A stretch of DNA of 28,335 bases from Pelagibacteraceae bacterium TMED124 (GTDB taxonomy: Bacteria > Pseudomonadota > Alphaproteobacteria > Pelagibacterales > Pelagibacteraceae), in NCBI GenBank assembly GCA_002171275.2, contig NHFZ02000019.1:1-28335 (forward strand). The letters run 5' to 3'. Below are positions 8,790-16,552 of this stretch, piece by piece. Numbering within the stretch: the first letter of the stretch is position 1; each line of letters starts with the position of its first letter. The position numbers were made by a program, and so were the translations under genes. Below the pieces are notes generated by a model that had not been told where the DNA came from, searched no databases, and was given only the letters and a program-made list of their open reading frames with translations.

Positions 8790-9695
8790 TTAATAATAAA
8801 ACCATAACAAATGTCTCTCACCTTTTTTTGGTATAATACCATGATGAGCTGTTTTTAAATCAATTAAACCTAAATCACCCTTTTTACAATTTAAAAATAA
8901 TTTAGGGCATTTTTTGCTTAACTCATTGAGCTCAGAACCGTCAACATAATTAGATTGTTTGTTATCTATTTTAAAATCGAATTCCTCAAGAAAAAGATTG
9001 GTATAATATTTTTTTAAAATTTTTGAATTTGTTGATCTATTGTAATAAATTGTTGCACCATTTTCTTTGTCAATATCATTCAGTGCAACAAAACCTCTGA
9101 GTTTATGAATAAAAAGATCTACATGAGGTTTTCCAGCTATAGCCTCATTGGTTTTAACTTTACTATAATCTTTTAATACTGGATGAGTTGCACTGCCATC
9201 ATGTGTAACATTATAAAGAATATAGGGCTTACTGGTATTTAAATGATAGGTCAATGTTATAAGATTAAGTTCCATCTTTTTTCCAATTTTATTAAAAAAT
9301 GAGTTTAAAAAATTAAGTCCTTTGATTTTAATTGATTTTCCTAATTTTTCTAAATAAATAGTTTTATCTTCTATATTGACTCTTGCTGCTTCTATGTATT
9401 CTGTATTTTTTGCTTTTTCTAATGGTATTTGATCGAGTATCATTAAACATTCTTTTTTAATTTTATTTATTTCATCATCAGAATAATAATTTTCAATTAT
9501 TGCTACTCCATTCTCTTTTAGGTCTTTAAGTGCTTTTTTAACTTTATTATCTTTTTTAAGAAAAATTGATATTAAAAATATTCTTAGTTTTAAAAATACA
9601 TCATCTAAATAAATAATTGAGGTAAAAATAGGTTTAGCTAATTTTTTATTTAATTTTTTTAAAAACGTTAATTTTGAAATAATTTTATGTATCAT
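8790..9695 (-). CDS. PhyH-like Fe(II)/2-oxoglutarate dioxygenase (301 aa)
   Basis: Probable phytanoyl-CoA-dioxygenase-type oxygenase. Candidate ligands: H191-V-D193 in GKPHVDLF, a distal histidine at H284/H285 (LKTAHHG) and R294 (GERHLLWFYY) for 2-oxoglutarate. The intervening FVALNDIDKENGATIYY segment is typical of the PhyH fold. An N-terminal ~50 residues are basic and hydrophobic (possible membrane association, residues ~22-46), unlike the soluble family. Its ATG overlaps the stop of the interrupted oxidoreductase by four bases (ATGA). It is a different subgroup from the two other oxygenases in the window. Substrate unknown; a lipid- or nucleotide-linked sugar is likely from context. Confidence 0.75.
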   Translation of the reverse strand: MIHKIISKLTFLKKLNKKLAKPIFTSIIYLDDVFLKLRIFLISIFLKKDNKVKKALKDLKENGVAIIENYYSDDEINKIKKECLMILDQIPLEKAKNTEYIEAARVNIEDKTIYLEKLGKSIKIKGLNFLNSFFNKIGKKMELNLITLTYHLNTSKPYILYNVTHDGSATHPVLKDYSKVKTNEAIAGKPHVDLFIHKLRGFVALNDIDKENGATIYYNRSTNSKILKKYYTNLFLEEFDFKIDNKQSNYVDGSELNELSKKCPKLFLNCKKGDLGLIDLKTAHHGIIPKKGERHLLWFYY

Positions 9696-10741
9696 AAATT
9701 AAGAAAATTTTTCCAGATTCTTTCAACTAAATCTATATCTTTAATACTATCTTGTATTCGATTAATTTTAATTTTTTTATTTCGGATATCGTTTACAAAA
9801 GCATCACACTGGTTTTTAAAAGACCAAGATTTTTTGGATTTAAAATTATAAGTTTTTCCAGGCAAACTTTTATTAATAAGGAAACTTGCAGATTTATTTT
9901 TGTGATGTTGTGGAGGAATTTTTATTAAAAGTGAACCAAATTCAAAATATATTTCGAGAGTCTCGTCCCAACCATGCTTAGTGAAAAAACCAGTCTCAAG
10001 TATTGCATTAAAATTCTTATATTTAAGATTTACAATCGACATTTTATTATCAGACAATATTGCTTTTTCAACTTTTGGAATTTCGCTGGTAAAGTATCTT
10101 AGTAAACTTATATTATGACAATAAAGATTTAAATATTTTTCGTAGGATTTATTAAATTTACTTGGTAACCATTGTGGTTTGGATGCCCAGCTTGGTTTAT
10201 TTAAAAAGTTTTTCTCTTTAGTTTTAAAATAAAAATTTTTCTTATCATAGCCACTACCGGATAACCTATGGGACCTAATAAAAACTATTTTTCCTAAGCT
10301 TTTATTTTTATTAATTTTATCAAATGCTTTCTTTGCTTTGATTATTCCTTCATCATAAATTTTGTTATAACCAACTTTATATTGGGTTTTATATTTTTGT
10401 GATCTTTTTAAAAGTTTTTTTCCTTGTTGAGAACACATAGCCATAGGTTTTTCACTTAAAATTGGTTTTCTAAATTTAAGAAAATCATATGTAATTGCTG
10501 GCATCATATGTCTTTTAGTTACAATAACAATGCCATCATATTTTTTAATATCTTTTTCTAAATCTTTATGTGAGCTGTATTGATTTGTAATATTATATTT
10601 TTTAGAAACTTTACTTCTTAATTTTTTTCTGTATTCAGCAAGACCAAAAATTGTGCAATTTTTATTTTTAGAAAAATTTTCTAAAAAACCAATTTGCCCG
10701 TTAAAACCAGCTCCAACAAATCATAGTTTGACTTTTTTCAT
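9692..10741 (-). pseudogene. Gfo/Idh/MocA-family oxidoreductase with in-frame UGA at codon 7
   Basis: Reading from ATG at 10741..10739 gives MKKVKL-stop-FVGAGFNGQIG, then continues open for ~340 codons to 9692. The interrupted part is the first beta strand and the GAGFNGQ dinucleotide loop of a Gfo/Idh/MocA oxidoreductase; downstream are the SEKPMA motif (E97-K98-P99), VGYNKIYDEG and a CHNISLLRY segment expected of the family. Such enzymes oxidise or reduce a nucleotide-sugar carbon with NAD(P). The UGA at 10723..10721 differs from Trp, Gly (GGA) or Arg (CGA) codons by one base. UGA is used as a genuine stop elsewhere here (for example the aminotransferase stop at 15445). No in-frame ATG occurs before 10507, beyond the Rossmann N-terminus. 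Either a recent nonsense mutation, a sequencing error, or readthrough; the rest of the frame is undamaged. Confidence 0.8.
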
Positions 10742-10743
10742 AT

Positions 10744-11124
10744 TTAATTCAAATAATTTTCGAAAATTTTAATATCAGGAGTTTTTTTAAGAACTTTAAT
10801 TTTTTCTTTACTAAACCAACCTAAATTTTGACCCTCAGTTAAATTTTTTTTATTTATTTCAGATATTGATTTTATGTAAAAATAATTTAAGTAAGTATTT
10901 GTTTTATAATTTAAACACTCATATATTTTCATAACTATTTTTATTCTGATTGATAATTCCTCTTTTAGTTCTCTTTTTATACAAATTTCAGGAGTTTCAT
11001 TTTTTTTTAAAGTTCCTCCAAAAAAACACCATTTATTAGGGTACAAAATATTTTTTTTATTATCTCTTAATTGTAAAAGGTAGTTATTATTTTCAATTAT
11101 TATTGCTTTTGATGCAAATTTCAC
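10744..11124 (-). CDS. Nudix hydrolase (126 aa)
   Basis: Hydrolyses a nucleoside-diphosphate linked to another group. The Nudix box runs from G37 to ~I59: G37-TLKKN-E43-TPEICIK-R51-E52-L-K-E55-E56, matching GX5EX7REUXEE; the usual following glycine is replaced (LSI). FGGT and KWCFFGG precede the box as in GDP-mannose/ADP-sugar-type and general Nudix enzymes. In this setting it could clear a dead-end nucleotide sugar or release a sugar phosphate for the pathway (inference). ATG start overlaps the LIC12192-type gene by four bases; its stop is two bases from the next gene's ATG. Short but typical for a single-domain Nudix protein. Confidence 0.85.
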   Translation of the reverse strand: MKFASKAIIIENNNYLLQLRDNKKNILYPNKWCFFGGTLKKNETPEICIKRELKEELSIRIKIVMKIYECLNYKTNTYLNYFYIKSISEINKKNLTEGQNLGWFSKEKIKVLKKTPDIKIFENYLN

Positions 11125-11534
11125 TTTTTTTTTATATCTATGGTTTTTGGAGATTTTTTGAGTAAAAGTTTTATTTTGAATAGATTTTCTAATTTTTTTA
11201 TATCTTTACTGTCTTTTATTAAAAAATTTTCTAATGAAAATAGTATTTTTTTCTTAGATTTGACTATCTTATAAAGTTTTTCCCTGTCAGTTTTTTTTTT
11301 TGGTAATTGAGCAATGCTATAAAATGCAATTCCATCAAATTTGTTTTTCTTTATATCAATTAACATCTCATTATAATTAAGAAAACAATCTTTAATACCA
11401 TACTCAGTAAAACTTAGTTTGTAATCATAACCTCTTTTATTGCAAGCATCCCTAATTACTAAATTTTGAACTTTCTGCTGGTTTAGCGAACCATCTAGGA
11501 GTCGTCTACTCGAAATATATCCCTTAAAAATCAT
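11121..11534 (-). CDS. Sporadic carbohydrate cluster protein, LIC12192 type (137 aa)
   Basis: Belongs, by recognised motifs, to the LIC12192-type 'sporadic carbohydrate cluster' family, whose biochemical function I do not know. Conserved features are GYISSRRLLDG, the KVQNLVIRDAC segment (~20-30) and LSFTEYGI followed by an alpha/beta pattern (KFDGIAFYSIAQLP) reminiscent of the resolvase-like or flavodoxin-like fold. A longer open frame begins at 11567, but the ATG at 11534 is chosen because family members start directly before GYISSR and the longer form would overlap the upstream oxygenase by 29 bases instead of leaving four. Always expected next to an oxygenase of the type encoded upstream. 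It ends with a basic tail. Confidence 0.78.
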   Translation of the reverse strand: MIFKGYISSRRLLDGSLNQQKVQNLVIRDACNKRGYDYKLSFTEYGIKDCFLNYNEMLIDIKKNKFDGIAFYSIAQLPKKKTDREKLYKIVKSKKKILFSLENFLIKDSKDIKKLENLFKIKLLLKKSPKTIDIKKK

Positions 11535-11538
11535 GTGT

Positions 11539-12321
11539 TTAGTTGCTGCCTGGAAGCTTATAATCAAGACCTAATTTTGTACTTGCTCTTAATTTCAGTG
11601 GTGAAAAAAAACTTCCCAACTCCTTTTGCTGATAAGGAGTGAATAATCCTTTAAATCTACAATTTAATGACACTCTGGTTTCTTTAGTTGTATTTATTAA
11701 ATTGCCATGTGGAATGTTCTGGTTAAAAAGTAAGTAGTTTCCATAATTTATTTTAATAAAATTTAAGTCTTTTTTAAACTTATTATATAAATCTGAAACA
11801 GATTTAATTTTTTTACTGGAAAAAACGGAATTAAATTTCTTCATTTTTTTTGAATTAAGTATAAACATTGATTTAGTCTTGTAACAATTAACTAGTGGTA
11901 ACCATAATACACTTTCAAAAGGTGAGTCTCCTGACCATGTGTCTGAATGAATAGGTAATAATGAGTTCTCATCTTTTGGTAATTGGATTGAAAGATTAAT
12001 ATTATTTTGCATTGCAAGTTCATTTCCAATAATATTTTCCAACATATTTTCTGCTAACAAAAAATAATTTTTTTTAAATTTTTCGTCTTTGTTAATTTTA
12101 TTAATTAATTCTAATCTAATTTGATTTAAATTTTTTTCTTTTAAATAAAAATGAAGTTTATTTAAATTAAATTTTTTAATATTTGTTTTTAAACCTAGTA
12201 TTTTAATTAAATTTTTTTTTATTAAACTATTAATATAATTTAACGAATTAATATTTTCTACTTTTTTTATTATTAATCCTTTTTTTAAAAAAATATTTTC
12301 AAATTTTGATAGGTTTTTCAT
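11539..12321 (-). CDS. Sporadic carbohydrate cluster 2OG-Fe(II) oxygenase (260 aa)
   Basis: Non-haem iron oxygenase of the type associated with LIC12192-family proteins. Proposed ligands: H125 and D127 in LLPIHSDTWSGDSPF, distal H205 in QNIPHGN and R216 in TRVSLNCRF. The WSGDSPFES motif and the C-terminal GSFFSPLKLRASTKLG segment are characteristic of this group as I recall it. It probably hydroxylates or oxidises a sugar precursor made by the E1 pair, aminotransferases and epimerases of the same operon; no member's substrate is known to me. ATG start four bases after the upstream E1 beta gene. The N-terminal ~110 residues are lysine/asparagine-rich and have no recognised motif. Confidence 0.8.
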   Translation of the reverse strand: MKNLSKFENIFLKKGLIIKKVENINSLNYINSLIKKNLIKILGLKTNIKKFNLNKLHFYLKEKNLNQIRLELINKINKDEKFKKNYFLLAENMLENIIGNELAMQNNINLSIQLPKDENSLLPIHSDTWSGDSPFESVLWLPLVNCYKTKSMFILNSKKMKKFNSVFSSKKIKSVSDLYNKFKKDLNFIKINYGNYLLFNQNIPHGNLINTTKETRVSLNCRFKGLFTPYQQKELGSFFSPLKLRASTKLGLDYKLPGSN

Positions 12322-12325
12322 TTTT

Positions 12326-13390
12326 TTAAAAAGGTCCTTGAAAATCTTTATATGGAATATCAGTTTCTTTTAAAGATAGCTTTTTCAAAAATTTATTCTT
12401 GATATTACTTTTTATTTTAGTCTTGGTTAGTTTAGATATTGAGTCCAAGATGGTCTCCGAATTTAAATAACATTCTTTTGCTAAAGCTCTTGTGCTGGGA
12501 ATGGGAATTTCTTTAATTCCCAATCTTATGGGTTTTTCTTTTAAATTTCCCAACTTTTCAATAACTAAAGAAACAATTTCAGCGCTAATACCATAGGATT
12601 TCCAACCATTATCTACTACTAATAGTCTTTTTGTTTTTTTAACAGATCTAATAATACAATTTTTATCGAGTGGTCTTAATGATCTCAAATCGATTATCTC
12701 AGCAGAGATACCACACTTAATCAAAATATTTTTTAATCTCAATACCTGTATTAACGCTTCAGAAAAAGATACGATTGTTATATCTTTTCCTTTTTGAACT
12801 ACTTTGCCCTTACCAATTGGTATTGAGTATAATTTTTTTGGAACTTTACCGTTTATGTTGTGTAGCCATCTGTGTTCAAAGAAAATCACTGGTCCATTGT
12901 CCCTTACCGAACTAACTAATAAACCTTTAGCATCATAAGCGCTGGATGGTGCTACAACTTTTAATCCAGGAATATGAGAAAAAAGTGTTTCTAAACTTTG
13001 TGAATGTTGTGGACCTTGTCCCCAGCCCTTGCCTATAATCAATCTTATTACAAGAGGAGTGTTAAATTCCCCTGCTGACATAAAGTGCCACTTTGCTGCT
13101 TGATTAATAATCTGTTCAATTGACAAAAGACTAAATTCTACTCTTTGATGCGTTAAAATTGGTCTCAAACCTTGAATAGCAGCTCCAATTGCAACGCCAG
13201 TTACTGCGTTTTCAGAAGTTGGTGTCTCTAAAATTCTTCTGTTTCCAAAAGTCTTATATAAATCTTTTGTAGTACCAAAAATACCTTTGGGATCATTTAC
13301 ACCCAGTCCCATAATCATTACAGATTTATCTTTTTGTAATAATTGGGTTTGGGCTTCTTTAATAGCCTGAAAATATTTTATTTTTCTCAA
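12326..13390 (-). CDS. ThDP-dependent E1 beta-like subunit (354 aa)
   Basis: Beta subunit of a 2-oxoacid dehydrogenase E1-type heterotetramer. The N-terminus (RKIKYFQAIKEAQ, then VMIMGLGV) and the catalytic glutamate E60 in LETPTSENAVTG match the pyrimidine-binding domain; the transketolase C-terminal domain follows from ~residue 200 (IPIGKGKVVQKG, DLRSLRPLD). The start is a TTG at 13390, correctly placed for the family. No E2 (lipoyl acyltransferase) or E3 gene is in the window, so it is unlikely to form a conventional pyruvate dehydrogenase; a decarboxylating acetyl (two-carbon) transfer or a C-C ligation onto a keto sugar is an alternative, for which an E1-like pair in antibiotic sugar clusters is a precedent. 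Thirteen bases upstream of it lies the alpha-subunit stop. Confidence 0.87.
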   Translation of the reverse strand: MRKIKYFQAIKEAQTQLLQKDKSVMIMGLGVNDPKGIFGTTKDLYKTFGNRRILETPTSENAVTGVAIGAAIQGLRPILTHQRVEFSLLSIEQIINQAAKWHFMSAGEFNTPLVIRLIIGKGWGQGPQHSQSLETLFSHIPGLKVVAPSSAYDAKGLLVSSVRDNGPVIFFEHRWLHNINGKVPKKLYSIPIGKGKVVQKGKDITIVSFSEALIQVLRLKNILIKCGISAEIIDLRSLRPLDKNCIIRSVKKTKRLLVVDNGWKSYGISAEIVSLVIEKLGNLKEKPIRLGIKEIPIPSTRALAKECYLNSETILDSISKLTKTKIKSNIKNKFLKKLSLKETDIPYKDFQGPF

Positions 13391-13403
13391 TTTATTCTTA
13401 AAT

Positions 13404-14348
13404 TTAATTATATTTTTTTAAAATTTTTACTTTTGGAAAATTACTTTTTCTAGCAAATTTAAAGGCTTTTAATACTTGATTATCAATTTCGTTTTTTATT
13501 TTATTTAAATTATCTTTTACAAGTTTTTTTTCTATTGATTTAAGAGGACATTTTTTAATCCATTTATTTATTTCACTTTTTTCTCTATATCCTAAGTTGT
13601 CATCCCAATTTGGGCCGCAATGTTCGAGCCATCTATAGGTTTTAAATTCTAAGAAAACTGGTTTATTATATTTTCTAATATAGTTAATACTTTTTTTTGC
13701 GATTTTATAAACCTTTGTGGCATCATTTCCGTCTCCAGAGAAAGCAGACATACCATTACTTTTGATGATATTAATTATATTCCTTTTTTTTGATTGCCTG
13801 TCTTTTAAAGGAGTATAAACAGAAAAAAAATTATTTTCACAAACAAATAGGACTGGTAAATTATTAACTACTGCAAAGTTTATGCTTTCGTGAAATATCC
13901 CCTCTTCAGTTGCGCCTTCTCCAAAAAAGATTGCTGTTATAAATTTTTTTTTATTGATATTTGAGATAGATTTCAAAGCTACCCCAACACCGATAGGAAT
14001 AGTACTTCCTACTATTGGTACGGCTGCAATTACTCCTGCCTTTTTATCTTGTAGATGCATAGAACCTCCTAATCCTTTGGCACAACCAGTTTCCTTTCCA
14101 TATAATTCTGCCATCATAGAATTTATATTTCCCCCCTTAGCAATGTAATGTGCGTGCGATCTATGAGAGCTTAAAATTTTATCCTCTTTTTTCAATGCTT
14201 GACAAACACCAGCTGCTACGGCCTCTTGACCAATAGAGAGATGAACAGGACATCTCATTTCTTGATCTTTGTATTGATGGGATATTTTTGTTTCAATTTT
14301 TCTAATTTTATAGATTTTTTTAAATAAATTTTTATTTAAATTTATCAT
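13404..14348 (-). CDS. ThDP-dependent E1 alpha-like subunit (314 aa)
   Basis: Alpha subunit partner of the downstream E1 beta-like protein. Segments: MRCPVHLSIGQEAVAAGV (~31-48), SSHRSHAHYIAKGG (~60-73), the ThDP/Mg motif G143-EGATEEG...VCENN (N172-N173), and GDGNDATKVY. The phosphorylation-loop region of true pyruvate dehydrogenase E1 is short here, as in small bacterial E1 alpha proteins. ATG overlaps the aminotransferase stop by four bases (ATGA), so it is translationally coupled to amino-sugar biosynthesis rather than to central metabolism. Substrate not identifiable; pyruvate or another 2-oxoacid is the expected donor. Confidence 0.87.
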   Translation of the reverse strand: MINLNKNLFKKIYKIRKIETKISHQYKDQEMRCPVHLSIGQEAVAAGVCQALKKEDKILSSHRSHAHYIAKGGNINSMMAELYGKETGCAKGLGGSMHLQDKKAGVIAAVPIVGSTIPIGVGVALKSISNINKKKFITAIFFGEGATEEGIFHESINFAVVNNLPVLFVCENNFFSVYTPLKDRQSKKRNIINIIKSNGMSAFSGDGNDATKVYKIAKKSINYIRKYNKPVFLEFKTYRWLEHCGPNWDDNLGYREKSEINKWIKKCPLKSIEKKLVKDNLNKIKNEIDNQVLKAFKFARKSNFPKVKILKKYN

Positions 14349-15448
14349 TTTTCAAAAAAATTGTTAATTGAATTTACTACATAATGAAGTTGCTTATTCG
14401 TCAATCCATCATGTATTGGTAAAGATAAAATGTTTTTTGATTGAATTTCGGTAACAGGTAAAAAACTTTTAGAAAATTTATTTTTAAACATTTTCTGCTT
14501 ATGTATAGGTATAGGGTAATGTACATAAGTAGTTATACCTTTTCTTGTTAAGTATCTTTGCAACTTTTCTCTATTCGAAACTTGTATGACAAATAAGTGG
14601 TAGGTATTGAACTCAGATTTTTTTTCTGGTGGGCAAAAAATAAATTTTTTATTTAAATTTCGTATATAAAAATCTGCATTTTGTCTTCTTTTTTTAAAAA
14701 CTTTTTTAATGTTTTTTAATCTAAAATTAAGGACTGCAGCCTGAACATTATCTAACCTTGAATTGTAACCAAAATGATCTGCTTTATCTCTGCTTCTAAG
14801 ACCATGATTTCTCAGTTTGCTGATAAGGTTATAAGTTTTTAAGTTATTAGTGGTTATAAAACCCCCGTCTCCCATTGCATTAAAGTTTTTTAAAGGATGG
14901 GTAGAAAAACATCCCACAGAGCCGAATGTTCCACAATATTTGCTTTGATATTTTGTTCCAAATGCTTGGGCGCAGTCCTCTATGACCTCTATTTTATTTT
15001 TATTAGCAATTTTCATTATAGACTTCATATCACAGCTTCTGCCAGTTAAATGTACCACCATTATTGCTTTTGTTTTTTTTGTAATAAGTTTTTCAAGTTG
15101 TTTTGGGTCAATATTTTGATCTGGCAAAACATCAGCAAAAACTGGTTTAGCTCCTAAATGCGCAATTGATCCAGTTGAAGCAATATATGAATTAGCTGGC
15201 GTAATTACTTCGTCACCCCTTCTAACGCCAACTGAATGTAAAGCTAATGTAAGAGCGTCCGTTCCACTATTTAAAGAAACTGTATGTTTTATTTTTAAAA
15301 ACTTAGAGATATTTTTTTCAAATTTAATTACTTCTTTACAATTAACACCAACATATTCTCCAGTAGAGAAAATATTGTCTATTATTCTAAGAAGTTTTTT
15401 TCTTTCTGAACTCCACTGCTGGATAAAATTAAGATATTTTACTTTCAT
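14345..15448 (-). CDS. DegT/DnrJ/EryC1/StrS-family PLP aminotransferase (367 aa)
   Basis: Sugar aminotransferase that installs an amino group on a 4-keto or 3-keto nucleotide sugar using glutamate. Signature pieces: LNSGTDALTLAL (~59-70), GDEVITPANSYIA, VVHLTGR, the aspartate in EVIEDCAQAFG that binds the pyridine nitrogen, PLP lysine K187 in STHPLKNFNAMGDGG, and LRNHGL. It is a paralogue of the aminotransferase directly upstream, of identical length and start motif (MKV.Y), overlapping it by four bases. Two adjacent aminotransferases imply a diamino sugar, or one member acting as a dehydratase-like DegT protein; PLP lysine is present in both. Confidence 0.9.
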   Translation of the reverse strand: MKVKYLNFIQQWSSERKKLLRIIDNIFSTGEYVGVNCKEVIKFEKNISKFLKIKHTVSLNSGTDALTLALHSVGVRRGDEVITPANSYIASTGSIAHLGAKPVFADVLPDQNIDPKQLEKLITKKTKAIMVVHLTGRSCDMKSIMKIANKNKIEVIEDCAQAFGTKYQSKYCGTFGSVGCFSTHPLKNFNAMGDGGFITTNNLKTYNLISKLRNHGLRSRDKADHFGYNSRLDNVQAAVLNFRLKNIKKVFKKRRQNADFYIRNLNKKFIFCPPEKKSEFNTYHLFVIQVSNREKLQRYLTRKGITTYVHYPIPIHKQKMFKNKFSKSFLPVTEIQSKNILSLPIHDGLTNKQLHYVVNSINNFFEK

Positions 15449-16548
15449 TTTGATTTGTAAAAATTTTTAACAGTTTTTATTATGTAATTAATTTGTTTTT
15501 TATTTAAATGTTGATCACAAGGAAAAGAAATTATTTTTTTTGTATGAGCATTTGCAACTGGAAAATCATCATTTTTATAACCCATCTTAATAAATGGAGT
15601 TTGTCTGTAAATAGGCTTCGGATAGTGTATTTTGGTCTCAATACCCTTTTTTAAACAATACTTATATAGTTCATCCCTTTTTTTTGCAAAAACCATGTAA
15701 AGATGAAAGACATGTTTAACTTCTTTTGGACGCGAAGGAATTATAATTTCTTTTATTTTTGATAATCCATTATCTAAATAAGCAGCATTTTTTATTCTTT
15801 GTTTGGCAATATTTTTAGCCTTGGGCAATATCCAATTTCCCACAACGGCTTGGAAAGTATCTAAACGGGAGTTGTACCCCAATATCTTGATTTCATCTCT
15901 ATTTACTAAGCCATGATTTCTTAAGAGGGTAAGTTTATTAAAAATTTTTTTATTATTAGTAACTACCATACCTCCGTCAGACCATACATTTATGTTTTTA
16001 AGTGGGTGAAATGAAAAAGCAGCGGTTATACCCCAGGTGCCACTTAGTTTTTTTTGATAAGAGCTTAGAATAGATTGGCAAGCATCTTCTATTACTGGTA
16101 TTTTATATTTTTTAGATAATTTCATCAATTTTTTCATTTTTGGCATACATCCAGTAAAGTGAACTGGTACTATTGCTTTAGTTTTTTTTGATATTTTTTT
16201 TTCGATTAGGTCTACATTCATGCAAAACGTGTCATCACAATCTACAAATATAATTTTTGCACCCAGTTCATTTATAGCTCCTACAGTAGCAACGAAGGTG
16301 TTTGCTGCTGTTATTACCTCGTCTCCAGGACCAATATTCAATGCTTTTAATGAAAGTTTTAATGCATCTGTTCCAGAATTAACACCAACCGCATACTTAA
16401 CGCCTATTAAATTAGCAAATTTTTTTTCAAATTCTGCCAAAGGTTTGCCTAAAGTGAAATCACCAGTTTTAACAAACTTCTTTAGTTTTGCCCACAATCT
16501 CGATGTATTTCTGAATTGTTGCGGTAGATAAGAATATCTTACTTTCAT
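15445..16548 (-). CDS. DegT/DnrJ/EryC1/StrS-family PLP aminotransferase (367 aa)
   Basis: First of two consecutive sugar aminotransferases. Visible features: VNSGTDALKLSLKAL (~57-70), GDEVITAANTFVATVG, VPVHFTGC, VIEDACQS, PLP lysine K184 in SFHPLKNINVWSDGG, and LRNHGLVNRDE with LGYNSRLDTFQA. The lysine is conserved so transamination, rather than C3-dehydration (where a histidine replaces it), is expected. ATG start four bases after the nucleotidyltransferase-kinase gene. TGA stop, confirming that UGA terminates in this genome. Donor keto sugar is not known; the SDR dehydratases upstream would supply it. Confidence 0.9.
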   Translation of the reverse strand: MKVRYSYLPQQFRNTSRLWAKLKKFVKTGDFTLGKPLAEFEKKFANLIGVKYAVGVNSGTDALKLSLKALNIGPGDEVITAANTFVATVGAINELGAKIIFVDCDDTFCMNVDLIEKKISKKTKAIVPVHFTGCMPKMKKLMKLSKKYKIPVIEDACQSILSSYQKKLSGTWGITAAFSFHPLKNINVWSDGGMVVTNNKKIFNKLTLLRNHGLVNRDEIKILGYNSRLDTFQAVVGNWILPKAKNIAKQRIKNAAYLDNGLSKIKEIIIPSRPKEVKHVFHLYMVFAKKRDELYKYCLKKGIETKIHYPKPIYRQTPFIKMGYKNDDFPVANAHTKKIISFPCDQHLNKKQINYIIKTVKNFYKSK

Positions 16549-16552
16549 TTGT

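Noticed and set aside
10508..10741. A separate short gene before the truncated oxidoreductase open frame at 10507
   Set aside because: The segment reads in the same frame as the oxidoreductase and encodes its Rossmann loop, so it is the N-terminus interrupted by one UGA.
11535..11567. Longer start of the LIC12192-type protein at 11567
   Set aside because: It would overlap the upstream oxygenase by 29 bases and add residues not expected in the family; the ATG at 11534 fits better.
13090..13140. Half-site similar to the operator (TGTTCAATTGACA) within the E1 beta gene
   Set aside because: It is imperfect, within a coding region, and probably random in AT-rich sequence.
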